The notes under the pieces were generated by a model. That model saw only the letters and a list, made by a program, of their open reading frames with translations. It did no database searches and was not told the origin of the DNA. Source: JBEKCP01 sp050014815 (GTDB lineage Bacteria; Planctomycetota; Planctomycetia; Pirellulales; Thermoguttaceae). Taken from it: a DNA stretch of 11,519 bases. The DNA is taken from the NCBI GenBank assembly GCA_050014815.1, contig JBEKCP010000116.1, positions 1 through 11,519 on the forward strand, in the 5' to 3' direction. The position numbers and the translations under genes were made by a program. Shown here piece by piece: positions 1-7,367 of this stretch (position 1 is the stretch's first letter; each line of letters starts with the position of its first letter).

Positions 1-686
1 ATGTGCCTCCCCGGCAGCGGATTGCCCAAGTGTTCGATGAGGGAACAATCGAGGAGTGGGAAGCCGATTTGGAGACGGCCGACCCGTTGCGCTACGTCGA
101 CAAGATTCCCTATCCTCAGCGGCTTGACGAGGAGCAGAAACGCACCGGGCTGCGCGAAGCAGCCGTGGTGGGCACAGGCATGATCCGCGCCCGCCGCGTC
201 GCCTTCGGCGTCACCGACATGGGCTTCATCATGGGCAGCATGGGCTCGGTGGTGGGCGAGAAGCTGACGCGCACCATCGAACGCGCCACCACCGAGCAAT
301 TGCCGCTGATTATCATCTCCGGCTCCGGCGGCGGCGCCCGCATGCACGAAGGCATGTTCTCGCTGATGCAGATGGCCAAGGTCTCCGCCGCCCTGGCCAG
401 GCTGGACCAGGCCGGCGGGCTGTTCATCTCCATCCTGACCAATCCGACCATGGGCGGCGTCGCCGCCAGCTTCGCCTCGCTGGGCGACGTGGTCTTCGCC
501 GAGCCCAAGGCCCTGATCGGGTTTGCCGGGCCGCGGACCATCAAGGCCACCATCCGCATCGAGCTGCCCAAGGGCTTCCAGACCAGCGAGTTCCTCCTGG
601 AGCACGGCTTCATCGACCGCATCGTCTCCCGGAAGGACCTCCAAAGCGAGATTGCCCGCACCATCGACTACTGCGGCAAGAGCTAG
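1..686 (+). CDS. accD: Acetyl-CoA carboxylase carboxyltransferase subunit beta, 5'-truncated by window edge
   Basis: AccD pairs with AccA to form the carboxyltransferase that moves CO2 from carboxybiotin to acetyl-CoA, giving malonyl-CoA for fatty-acid synthesis in the cytoplasm. The visible 227 residues cover the crotonase-like core. Counting from the GTG at position 3, they include GSMGSVVG (78-85), the oxyanion-loop region SGSGGGARMHEG (106-117), NPTMGGVAASFASLGD (147-162) and PKALIGFAGPR (168-178), all close to the family pattern. The family is usually about 280-300 residues, so roughly 60 N-terminal residues, including the zinc ribbon with its CxxC pairs, lie left of the window. The GTG at 3 is probably an internal valine and not the start. 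Relative to the common SASGGARMQE loop, this copy reads SGSGGGARMHE. The gene ends TAG at 684-686, and the kinase start follows after two bases, so the two are probably co-transcribed. Confidence 0.95.
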   Translation, partial: VPPRQRIAQVFDEGTIEEWEADLETADPLRYVDKIPYPQRLDEEQKRTGLREAAVVGTGMIRARRVAFGVTDMGFIMGSMGSVVGEKLTRTIERATTEQLPLIIISGSGGGARMHEGMFSLMQMAKVSAALARLDQAGGLFISILTNPTMGGVAASFASLGDVVFAEPKALIGFAGPRTIKATIRIELPKGFQTSEFLLEHGFIDRIVSRKDLQSEIARTIDYCGKS

Positions 687-688
687 CG

Positions 689-1564
689 ATGGGACTTCTT
701 AATCAACTCAAATCGCTGGTGACGGGAAATCGCGTCGACGTGTCGAAGCGGTTCGCGCTGCTGCGCGAGGCGATCTCCGGCACCATGTCGAAGTTCTACA
801 TGGCCAGGGACCTGCGGACGGGCAAGGTCGTCGGGCTGAAGATCCTGGACATCGAGAAGACGGCGGCCCTGGAGGCCCGATTTCGCGGCCTCGATAAGCC
901 GTGCGAGGGCGAGGTCTCCATGCGGTTGCGGCACCCCCGCATCGTCGAGACCTACGAATACGGCGTGACGACCGAAGGGGCGCCGTACCTGGTCATGGAG
1001 TTTCTCGAAGGGGCGGACTTGAACTCGCTACTGGTCGCCCGCGACCCCTCGCTGGCGACGCACGCCCTGCGATACCTCCGCCAGGCGGCCGAGGCGATCG
1101 GGGCCGTCCACGCCGCCGGCTTCATCCACCGCGACGTCTGCCCGCGCAACTTCCTCCTCGTCAAGAAAGGGGCGCCCGACCTCAAGCTCATCGATTTCGG
1201 CGTGACGGTGCCCGCCACGCCGCCGTTCATGCAGCCGGGCATCCGCACCGGCAACCCCAACTACATGGCCCCCGAGATCGTCCGCCGCAAGCCCACCGAC
1301 CACCGGCTGGACGTCTTCGCCTTCGGCGCCACGGCCTACGAGCTGGTGGCCGGCCAGTTGCCATGGTTCCGGGGCGCCACCGGCCTGGCCGCCATGACGC
1401 ACGACCAGCCGCCCGCCGACATCCGCGAGCTGCGGCCCCGGATCCACCCGGCGCTGGCCCGGGCGATCCATTGGTGTCTGGAGGCGGAGCCGGCCCGCCG
1501 TTGCCCTTCGATGGACCGCTTCCTCCAGGCGATCAAGGATGTGCAAGCGGCCGATGCGCCGTAG
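689..1564 (+). CDS. Hanks-type Ser/Thr protein kinase, soluble, with atypical glycine and catalytic loops
   Basis: This 291-residue protein is almost only a kinase domain, with no membrane segment and no PASTA or other sensor domain. Visible landmarks are the ATP-anchoring Lys51 (VGLKIL), a helix-C Glu at 73 or 75, the hinge VMEFLEGADL (102-111), HRD at 147-149, Asn154, DFG at 169-171, APE at 194-196 and DVFAFG (208-213). Two motifs are odd. The glycine loop reads ISGTMSKFY (29-37), where GxGxxG keeps only the middle Gly. The catalytic loop reads HRDVCPRN, with Cys151 in place of the usual Lys of HRDLKPxN. Asp149, Asn154 and Asp169 are present, so catalysis is still plausible. The ATG lies 2 bases after the accD stop without a strong ribosome site, suggesting translational coupling. 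The substrate is unknown; regulation of carboxylase activity is only a guess from position. Confidence 0.88.
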   Translation: MGLLNQLKSLVTGNRVDVSKRFALLREAISGTMSKFYMARDLRTGKVVGLKILDIEKTAALEARFRGLDKPCEGEVSMRLRHPRIVETYEYGVTTEGAPYLVMEFLEGADLNSLLVARDPSLATHALRYLRQAAEAIGAVHAAGFIHRDVCPRNFLLVKKGAPDLKLIDFGVTVPATPPFMQPGIRTGNPNYMAPEIVRRKPTDHRLDVFAFGATAYELVAGQLPWFRGATGLAAMTHDQPPADIRELRPRIHPALARAIHWCLEAEPARRCPSMDRFLQAIKDVQAADAP

Positions 1565-1582
1565 AACCCTCGCGGCCGTCCG

Positions 1583-1605
1583 CCCTCTCCGGCAAGGGGA
1601 GAGGG
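1583..1605. terminator. GC-rich hairpin in the convergent junction, possible bidirectional terminator
   Basis: The stem is CCCTCTCC (1583-1590) and GGAGAGGG (1598-1605) with a 7-base loop. It sits in the 64-base gap between the kinase stop (1564) and the stop of the beta-propeller gene on the other strand (1629). Convergent position and stem quality fit a shared terminator. However, neither side has a proper run of T: on the + side the tail is GTGTTGTTGG. It may instead be an interspersed palindrome or merely stabilise the 3' ends. Confidence 0.4.
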
Positions 1606-1628
1606 GTGTTGTTGGCCGGCCGCTTAGA

Positions 1629-3713
1629 TCAGCGCACGATCGCCGTACGCCACAGCATCGCCCCGCCTGATGCCCAGAAGTACACCGAGAAGGTGAGGAG
1701 CATCCAGATAAGGTCGCCCAAGAGACTCCCCGGTCGTACAAGTCTCCGGGCCGCCGGGATGGCCAACGGCCATGCGGCAAGGAAGGCCGGCACGAAGTAC
1801 CAGGCCGGGGCCAGGCTGAGCCGTCGAGTCAGGTCGTAATAGGCCAGAAGAGCCAGGATCAGAAGGCCGGCGCCCAGCGCCCAGCACCATGCGGCGGCCT
1901 TGCCTCGCTCCGCTTGTCTTGCCCAGAATACACTCCCCAGCGCGATCTGGTGAACAGCGAGCAGCGAGACCGGCCACGTGAACACGAACCGGCCTGAAAA
2001 ACGATTGCAAAGCGGCGTGGCCAAGACACCGAGTACCAGAATCCCCAACCAAAAAGCGATTCTGGCGGAAACGCGGGCGGACTGGCGGCAACGCAGCCGG
2101 AATACGCCGTAAACGCCTGTTGCCAACACGCCGGCAGCGGCGACAACGCCCAAGGACAATACGTACCATCGAGCAAGTTCCGATAGGTCGGGCAGCTCGA
2201 ACGGGTATTCCCGCTCCGCGCCCACGAGCCAGGCCAACTCCAGCCGATGGGCCTTGGGAATCGCCGAGGTTGGCACCGCCAACTCCCGCTGACGGCGATC
2301 CAACCCAGCGGGCGCTGCCACGTACAGGCACGCTACCCGGGTGGGGCTGCGGAGGTACAGCCGGCCGCGATGCAAGGAAGGAGCCGTCCAGCACGCCTCG
2401 CCCCGAAAGACTTCGGTCCGAGCAAGTTCTTCGTAGCGTTGCGGATTGGCCCGAACCAAGAGCACTTCGCCGCGATCGTTGAAGAGCAGGAGCTTGCCGT
2501 CCGCCACGGCGATCGTGGCCTGGCCGGGGCGGTCGCTTGACCAGAGGGTATTGCCCTGCTTGAAGTCGATCGCGCGGAACATGCCCCGCGAGCGACCGTG
2601 CGGGCTCGTCTGGGCCCCGCGGATGTCGAAACCGTAGACGCAGCCGCCGACCAGAACGCTGGAGGCGACGTCGTTGGACATCTGGGGATCATGGCGCACC
2701 AACCGGAGCCGGCAGCCCGACTTGTCGGGAGCATCGCTTCCCCGCGGGACGGCTTCAAGCATGTAGAGGTCGGAGCCGGCGCGGAAGGGTTGCATCGTCC
2801 TGAGATACGGCTCGTCGTACAATGGGAAGGCGGCGTGCTCGTCGTAACCGCTCGAATACGATTGCTGCCAGAGAAGCCCGCCGGTCTTCAAGTCAAAGCC
2901 GGCCAACTCGTTCTGAAGGAACGCGACAACCTGGCGGGTGCCGTGAAAGGTGATGGGAATGGCTGAACAGTACGAAGCAGGCGCATCGCCCGATGCCCAC
3001 ACCGCCTGGCCGCTGTCGGCATCCAGTGCAACGACTGCCGCGGAACGGCCGCCCACCGGCAGGATCACCTTTCCGTCTTCGACCAGGGGCGAGCAGGCAT
3101 AGCCGAAGTCGGTGCCGCGCCCGCCGAACTGGCGGTTGACATTGACGGTCCAGAGTTGCCGCCCGTCGGCGGCGCGGAGGCATCCCACCAGGCCATCCGG
3201 GCCCGCAAAGTAGATCCGGCCGTCCGACCAGGTAGGCGTCGAACGTGGACCGGGATACATTCCCCCAGGGTCATACGGCCAACCGTAGCGGTGCTCCCAG
3301 ATCGTTCGGCCCGTATCGGCATCCAGCGCCAGGACCTTCTGGTCCGCGAGGGTTTGCCCTTGGGTGTATACGCGGTTGCCCACGGCAATCACGCCGGAAT
3401 AGCCGCGGCCGACTTCGCGCGTCCACAAGACGGGCGGGCCTTCCGCCGGCCAGGAGTCCGTCAGTTCCGTATTGGGCGACTCGGCGTTGTAATAGGGACC
3501 GCGGAGGTGCGGCCAGCCCGGATCGGCCGGCGCCGGCCCTTCGGTCTGCCGCTGACTTCCCGATTCCGGCGTCCAAGGCAGGGGAAAGCCGGCGAGGTAC
3601 CATGCCACAACAAGGCACACACCGCCATAGACCAGCACCCGGACCGCGATGGCCCACAGGAGCGAACGGGGGTTCCGCGCCGTCCCGCCACTGAGTTTGC
3701 CGGCACCGGTCAT
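1629..3713 (-). CDS. Membrane-anchored PQQ-like beta-propeller protein with six C-terminal membrane helices
   Basis: The 694-residue product has three parts. A basic N-terminus leads into a hydrophobic anchor at about residues 19-41. An exported propeller at about 65-470 opens with WPHLRGPYYNAES. It carries blade repeats of the type A-x-D-x-x-[TS]-G-x-x-x-W, for example 130-139, 179-188, 230-239, 273-282 and 381-391. The C-terminal region 515-685 holds about six hydrophobic segments (near 515-537, 552-570, 574-597, 606-626, 634-655, 664-685). The propeller resembles BamB or PQQ-dehydrogenase-like proteins that are abundant in planctomycetes. I see no basis for naming a cofactor, substrate or enzyme activity. 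The ATG at 3713 is chosen because GAAGG lies 5 bases upstream and the anchor begins soon after. The reading frame is open 93 codons further upstream, but that stretch is Arg/Pro-rich and overlaps cphA. The gene lies 136 bases downstream of cphA on the same strand. Confidence 0.8.
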   Translation of the reverse strand: MTGAGKLSGGTARNPRSLLWAIAVRVLVYGGVCLVVAWYLAGFPLPWTPESGSQRQTEGPAPADPGWPHLRGPYYNAESPNTELTDSWPAEGPPVLWTREVGRGYSGVIAVGNRVYTQGQTLADQKVLALDADTGRTIWEHRYGWPYDPGGMYPGPRSTPTWSDGRIYFAGPDGLVGCLRAADGRQLWTVNVNRQFGGRGTDFGYACSPLVEDGKVILPVGGRSAAVVALDADSGQAVWASGDAPASYCSAIPITFHGTRQVVAFLQNELAGFDLKTGGLLWQQSYSSGYDEHAAFPLYDEPYLRTMQPFRAGSDLYMLEAVPRGSDAPDKSGCRLRLVRHDPQMSNDVASSVLVGGCVYGFDIRGAQTSPHGRSRGMFRAIDFKQGNTLWSSDRPGQATIAVADGKLLLFNDRGEVLLVRANPQRYEELARTEVFRGEACWTAPSLHRGRLYLRSPTRVACLYVAAPAGLDRRQRELAVPTSAIPKAHRLELAWLVGAEREYPFELPDLSELARWYVLSLGVVAAAGVLATGVYGVFRLRCRQSARVSARIAFWLGILVLGVLATPLCNRFSGRFVFTWPVSLLAVHQIALGSVFWARQAERGKAAAWCWALGAGLLILALLAYYDLTRRLSLAPAWYFVPAFLAAWPLAIPAARRLVRPGSLLGDLIWMLLTFSVYFWASGGAMLWRTAIVR

Positions 3714-3829
3714 GTTTGCCTTCGCTGGCCTTGGCTCGCGTGCGGCCCCGGCCCGGCGCGGTCTATCCGCAAAATTGCGCGTCGGCAGTCCTCTTCGCTC
3801 AACTCGTCCCGCAAGAACTGGTACGACAG
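3710..3829 (-). CDS. Possible small ORF between cphA and the beta-propeller gene
   Basis: In the gap after cphA the minus strand can encode a peptide of about 39 residues. It contains SYQFLRDELSEEDCRRAI and its TGA overlaps the ATG of the beta-propeller gene (ATGA arrangement). The peptide looks more protein-like than the Arg/Pro-rich shadow frames nearby. The difficulty is the start: no in-frame ATG or GTG exists. The best placed codon is a CTG at 3829, seven bases after a GGAAG-like site; a TTG lies further in. It may be a coupled leader peptide, a gene remnant or chance. Confidence 0.2.
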   Translation of the reverse strand: MSYQFLRDELSEEDCRRAILRIDRAGPGPHASQGQRRQT

Positions 3830-3849
3830 TGCAATTCTTCCGCCCGCCG

Positions 3850-6576
3850 TCAGGCGCTGGGGGCGGGGGCGATGACAGGCGCGGCGATCTCGGCGGGCTT
3901 CGCCGGGGGCGGCTCGGCCACCTCGACCGGCGGCGGGCCCAACTCCTCGACCGCCGGGGCACTCTCCGGCGCCGGAGCAATCGACTCGACATACCCGCGA
4001 ATGAGCTGCACCGTCTCGTCGACCGTGTCGGCCTGCACGAGCATCAGGTCGCCGGGCTGGGCGCTCCGCAGGGCCAACACGACCGCGGCGTCGGCCCCGC
4101 GGACTTCGTCGATCTGCCGGGTCCGCTTCCCTGTCTCGACGCCCTGCCGGATCAGCCGGATGATCTCCCCCTCGGCGCGGCCGCGGCGATAGTGGTCTTC
4201 GTAGAGGATGACGCGGTCGAATGCCTCGCCGAGGATCTCGCCCTGGCGGATCAAGTCGCAATCGCGGCGATCGCCCGCAATGGAGTAGACGCAGGTGCGG
4301 CGCTGGTGCGGGAACTGGTCCATCGCCCGGATCAAGGCCAACAGGGCGTCCGCGTTGTGGCCGTAGTCGACCACGACGGTGGCCCCGTGGATTTCCAGCA
4401 CGTTGAACCGCGCGGGGGCTTTCTCCATGTCGGCGGTGAAGGTCTCGGCCCGGGCGAGGATGACCTCGGGCGGCACGCCGAGCGCCAAGAGGGCGCCCAC
4501 GGCCGCCAGGGTGTTCTCGACGTGGAAGCCCACCTGCCCGGCACGGCACAACGGCACGTGGTCCAGGGTGAGCAACGGCTGCTCGCGGCTGCCGTCGGCC
4601 AGCACGATAGTGTTGTTGCGGACGAAGAGGGCCTGGCCGCCGGCGTTGCGGTGCCGGACGATGACCGGATGGTTCTCGTCGACGGCAAAGTAGCATATCT
4701 TGCCCGCGCAGTACGGCTCCATGCCGACGACCAGGGGATCGGCGGCGTTGAGGACGGCGGTGCCGTCGGGCGGCACGACGTCGACGATGCAGCGTTTCAC
4801 CTTGGCCAGGTCGTCGACGGTATGGATCTCGTTGAGCCCGAGGTGGTCGCCTTCGCCGATATTCGTCACGACGGCGACGTTGCAATGGTCGAAGCCGAGT
4901 CCGGCGCGGAGGATGCCGCCGCGGGCTGTCTCGAAGACGGCCGCCTCGACCGCGGGGTTGGTCAGCACGGCGCCGGCGCTCAGGGGGCCGCTGCAATCGC
5001 CCGTTTCGATCCGGCGGCCGTCGATATAGATCCCGTCCGTGCAGGTCATTCCCACCTTCAGGCCGAGCCCGCGGAGCACGTGGGCGATGAAGCGGGTCGT
5101 GGTAGTCTTGCCGTTGACGCCGGTGACGGCGACGATGGGGATCCGCCCGTCCTGGCCGTCGGGAAAGAGCGTCGAGATGATGGCCTCGCCCACGGGGCGG
5201 GAGATGCCGACCGACGGCACGAGGTGCATCCGCAGGCCGGGGGCGGCATTGACCTCGACGATCACGCCCCCCTGCTCCTCCAGCGGGGCGCTGATGTCGT
5301 TGGCCACGACGTCAACGCCCGCAATGTCCAGGCCGATGACCGCCGCGGCCTCGACGGCGCGGGCGGCCACCTGCGGATGGACCCGCTCGGTCACGTCGAT
5401 GGCGGTGCCGCCGGTGCTCAGGTTGCCGTTGCGGCGGATGAGCACCAGCGCGCCGGCCGGCGGCACGCTGTCGGGGGTAAACCCCTGCTCGGACAGGACG
5501 GCCAGGGCGACCGCGTCGAGCTTCATCTTGCTCAGCACCGTGGCGTGGTGCTCGCCGCGCCGGGGGTCCTGGTTGACCAGCTCGACGAGCGCGGCGACGG
5601 TGCGGGCGCCGTCGCCGAGGATGGAAGCGGGCTCGCGGCGGGCCGCGGCCACCACCCGGCCCCCCACCACCAGCAGGCGGTAATCGTGCCCCGGGGCGAA
5701 CTTCTCGACGATCACGTTCGAGCTTTCCAGCAGCGCCGCCTGGTATGCCTTCTCGACCTGTTCGCGACTGGTGAGGTTGGTGGCCACGCCGCGGCCCTGG
5801 TTGCCGTCCTGCGGCTTGACCACGACCGGCACGCCGATATCGCACGCCGCCTCCCACGCGTCAGCGGCGTCGGCGACCGGCCGGCCGGACGGCACCGGCA
5901 CGCCCACGGACCGCAGCAGCGTGCGGGTCAACTCCTTGTCCTGCGCGATCTCTTCCGCGATCGAGCCGGTGCGATCGGTCTCGGCCGCCCGGATGCGGCG
6001 CTGGCGAGCGCCATAGCCGAGTTGGACCAGGCTCTGGGAGTTCATGCGGCGGGCGGGGATGCCGCGGGCCAACGCGGCGTCGACGATGGCTTGGGTGCTC
6101 GGGCCGAGGCAAGACTGATGGGCGAGGTCCCGCAGCCGGCTGATCTCCGCCTTCACGTCCGTCGGCCGATCGTGCATCGCCGCCAGCACCAACTCGCGCG
6201 CGGCGGCCAGGCATGCGCGAGCGACCGTTTCGTCCTTGTACTTGATGACGACGCGGTAGACGCCCTTCTCCGACGTTTCGCGGGCGCGGCCGAAGCCGAC
6301 CTGCGTGCCGGCGAGATTCTGCAGTTCCAAGGCGACGTGCTCGAGAACGTGGCAGGGATACGTTCCGTTGCGGAGCCGCTGGAGGAAACCGCCCCGCTCT
6401 CCTATGCTGCACCGGTGCTCGATCAGGGTGGGCAGCCAGTCCATGAGCCGGTCGGCGAACCCGGGGAAGTCGGTCGAGGGGCGGTCCAGATCGCCGAGGG
6501 CCACCCAGGCCTCGATCACGGGAGAGTTCGCCCAAACGTTCGGGCCACGCAGCGCCAGCACTCTTCGGAGTTCCAT
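3850..6576 (-). CDS. cphA: Cyanophycin synthetase
   Basis: CphA polymerises aspartate and arginine into multi-L-arginyl-poly-L-aspartate, an insoluble cytoplasmic nitrogen, carbon and energy store, using two ATP-dependent ligations. The 908-residue product matches the family length (about 870-900) plus a tail. It opens with a typical N domain (RRVLALRGPNVW, residues 4-15). The ATP-grasp module, which adds Asp, has VVVKPQDGNQGRGV (251-264) and VIVEVNAAPGLRMH (438-451). The Mur-ligase-like module, which adds Arg, has the P-loop GVNGKTTTT (486-494), NIGEGDHLG (572-580), DYGHNADAL (737-745) and EDHYRRGRAEGE (793-804). Both ATP sites look intact, so this is a CphA1-type enzyme. The last 40 or so residues form an Ala/Pro/Glu-rich tail. 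The ATG at 6576 is preferred over the upstream TTG at 6621 because GGAAGA lies 7 bases before it and the family N-terminus begins there. A DUF1854 gene lies divergently upstream. Confidence 0.95.
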   Translation of the reverse strand: MELRRVLALRGPNVWANSPVIEAWVALGDLDRPSTDFPGFADRLMDWLPTLIEHRCSIGERGGFLQRLRNGTYPCHVLEHVALELQNLAGTQVGFGRARETSEKGVYRVVIKYKDETVARACLAAARELVLAAMHDRPTDVKAEISRLRDLAHQSCLGPSTQAIVDAALARGIPARRMNSQSLVQLGYGARQRRIRAAETDRTGSIAEEIAQDKELTRTLLRSVGVPVPSGRPVADAADAWEAACDIGVPVVVKPQDGNQGRGVATNLTSREQVEKAYQAALLESSNVIVEKFAPGHDYRLLVVGGRVVAAARREPASILGDGARTVAALVELVNQDPRRGEHHATVLSKMKLDAVALAVLSEQGFTPDSVPPAGALVLIRRNGNLSTGGTAIDVTERVHPQVAARAVEAAAVIGLDIAGVDVVANDISAPLEEQGGVIVEVNAAPGLRMHLVPSVGISRPVGEAIISTLFPDGQDGRIPIVAVTGVNGKTTTTRFIAHVLRGLGLKVGMTCTDGIYIDGRRIETGDCSGPLSAGAVLTNPAVEAAVFETARGGILRAGLGFDHCNVAVVTNIGEGDHLGLNEIHTVDDLAKVKRCIVDVVPPDGTAVLNAADPLVVGMEPYCAGKICYFAVDENHPVIVRHRNAGGQALFVRNNTIVLADGSREQPLLTLDHVPLCRAGQVGFHVENTLAAVGALLALGVPPEVILARAETFTADMEKAPARFNVLEIHGATVVVDYGHNADALLALIRAMDQFPHQRRTCVYSIAGDRRDCDLIRQGEILGEAFDRVILYEDHYRRGRAEGEIIRLIRQGVETGKRTRQIDEVRGADAAVVLALRSAQPGDLMLVQADTVDETVQLIRGYVESIAPAPESAPAVEELGPPPVEVAEPPPAKPAEIAAPVIAPAPSA

Positions 6577-6583
6577 AGTTGTG

Positions 6584-6589
6584 TCTTCC
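6584..6589 (-). promoter_or_regulatory. Ribosome binding site of cphA
   Basis: GGAAGA on the minus strand sits 7 bases before the ATG at 6576. It decides the start against the TTG at 6621, which has no purine-rich site in front of it. Confidence 0.6.
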
Positions 6590-6809
6590 ACTGCACCTTG
6601 CACGATTTCAAGATCTCTCAAAGTTCTTTGTTGCCGGCCGTAGCCGGTTCGTCACGCTCTCGCGCGTCTACGCCTTCTCCCCGGTGCGGCGGCGAGGATG
6701 CACCGCCGGTGAGCCAGTTGAAAGGCGTTAGACGTTTTTCAGCCCACGGCGCGCAGATTCCGTGCAAAGCGGTTCAGCCGTGAAGATGTGGGCTACGGTA
6801 CCAGGCGGG

Positions 6810-6854
6810 CAGGTTCCTGAAGGAGGGAAACGCTCCCTCTGTGGAATCCCACAG
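6810..6854 (-). other. Cluster of three small hairpins in the cphA leader
   Basis: Three adjacent self-complementary stretches are visible: CAGG-TT-CCTG (6810-6819), GAGGGA with TCCCTC (6823-6839, loop 5), and CTGTGG with CCACAG (6839-6854, loop 4). If cphA is transcribed from beyond 6860 they lie in its untranslated leader, more than 230 bases before the start. The second and third share base 6839, so they would form as neighbours or alternatives. A regulatory role is speculative. Confidence 0.3.
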
Positions 6855-6960
6855 TAATCGCGGGGGCGTTCGTATCCTTTGATTGAACCCTTACGCAGCG
6901 GGAAAATCAAGAGGCGGCTGCCGGAATTCTCAAGTTTTCCCATTCGATCCAGATAGCCCA

Positions 6961-6989
6961 GTGACAGGAAATTTTCCTTCTTTTATAAA
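6961..6989 (+). promoter_or_regulatory. Predicted sigma70-type promoter toward the DUF1854 gene
   Basis: GTGACA (6961-6966, five of six matches to TTGACA) is followed after exactly 17 bases by TATAAA (6984-6989, five of six matches to TATAAT). It lies in a locally AT-rich stretch of an otherwise GC-rich window. Transcription would begin near 6996 and give a leader of about 370 bases before the DUF1854 start at 7368, including the repeat element. Confidence 0.5.
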
Positions 6990-7012
6990 TGATTCCTCTG
7001 CTCCGCGACGCG

Positions 7013-7072
7013 GTACTCGGCAGACGGAGCCGTACTCGGCAGCCGCAATATCGTACTATCGGCAAACTCGGC
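7013..7072 (+). repeat. Short direct repeats of GTACTCGGCAG type
   Basis: GTACTCGGCAG occurs at 7013-7023 and 7032-7042. A variant GTACTATCGGCA lies at 7053-7064, and the core ACTCGGC recurs at 7066-7072. The first three start 19 and 21 bases apart, close to two helical turns, so they would face the same side of the DNA. They begin about 17 bases downstream of the predicted transcription start, which fits an operator or iteron-like protein site, but they could be degenerate repeat debris. Confidence 0.4.
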
Positions 7073-7104
7073 GGCCGGCCCGAGTGCGTCTAACCGCAAG
7101 ATAT

Positions 7105-7260
7105 GCCCCGACCCTTGCCAATGGCCGCGTGGGTGGCACGCCCTGAGGAACGAAGGGCGTGTGGAGGCCCCGCAAACCACGCCGTTGGCCGACCAACGCT
7201 TCGCGTCGGTGCCCGTCAGGGACGTGCCACCCGTCCGCTCCGACCCTTGCCAATGGCTGC
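7105..7260. repeat. Palindromic element with 10-bp inverted ends and flanking 24-bp direct repeats
   Basis: The core runs from GGGTGGCACG (7131-7140) to its exact complement CGTGCCACCC (7223-7232). Inside lies a hairpin CACGCCCT/AGGGCGTG (7137-7144 with 7154-7161) and an imperfect one around CCAACGCTTCGCGTCGG. A 24-base sequence containing ccgacccttgccaatggc is present on both sides, at 7105-7128 and 7237-7260, with two C/T differences. The layout resembles a small non-autonomous mobile or REP-like element. A related one lies at 7868-7996. Confidence 0.6.
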
Positions 7261-7367
7261 GGCCTTCCGCGGAGCCACCAGCCGATGTTACAATTTAACG
7301 ACCCGAGAGAGGTGTCCGTCACCTTTTCCCGGCCGATGCCCCGCCACCGCCCTGTCGTGGACGCACG

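Larger units (their letters stand above)
6577..7367. other. Divergent intergenic region between cphA and the DUF1854 gene
   Basis: I see no convincing gene in these 791 bases. Short open frames on either strand lack family-like sequence. The region holds, from left to right, the cphA ribosome site, a cluster of three small hairpins (6810-6854), an AT-rich promoter-like stretch (6961-6989) reading toward the DUF1854 gene, short ACTCGGC direct repeats (7013-7072), and a palindromic repeat element with flanking direct repeats (7105-7260). No clear promoter for cphA was recognised on the minus strand. Confidence 0.7.

Noticed and set aside
3714..3992. 93-codon upstream extension of the beta-propeller gene
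   Set aside because: The extension is Arg/Pro-rich, overlaps the end of cphA, and the ATG at 3713 has a ribosome site and is soon followed by the membrane anchor.
6577..6621. TTG start at 6621 for cphA
   Set aside because: It lacks a purine-rich site, and the family N-terminus begins at the ATG at 6576, which has GGAAGA in front of it.
3649..6783. Long open frame on the + strand (1044 codons) opposite cphA
   Set aside because: It is antisense to a clear cyanophycin synthetase. Its composition (Asp/Gly/His/Arg/Ala-rich, no family motifs) is what a GC-rich gene produces in its opposite frame.
6795..6890. Cobalamin-riboswitch-like words on the minus strand (CCCCCGC, ACTGTG, then TCAGGAACCTGCC)
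   Set aside because: The words are in the right order, but the spacing between CCCGC and ACTGT is too wide, the upstream GGTG-AA-TCC block is absent, and the B12-box-like stretch lacks a base. An Infernal search with the Rfam cobalamin model would settle it; a significant hit would reverse this rejection.
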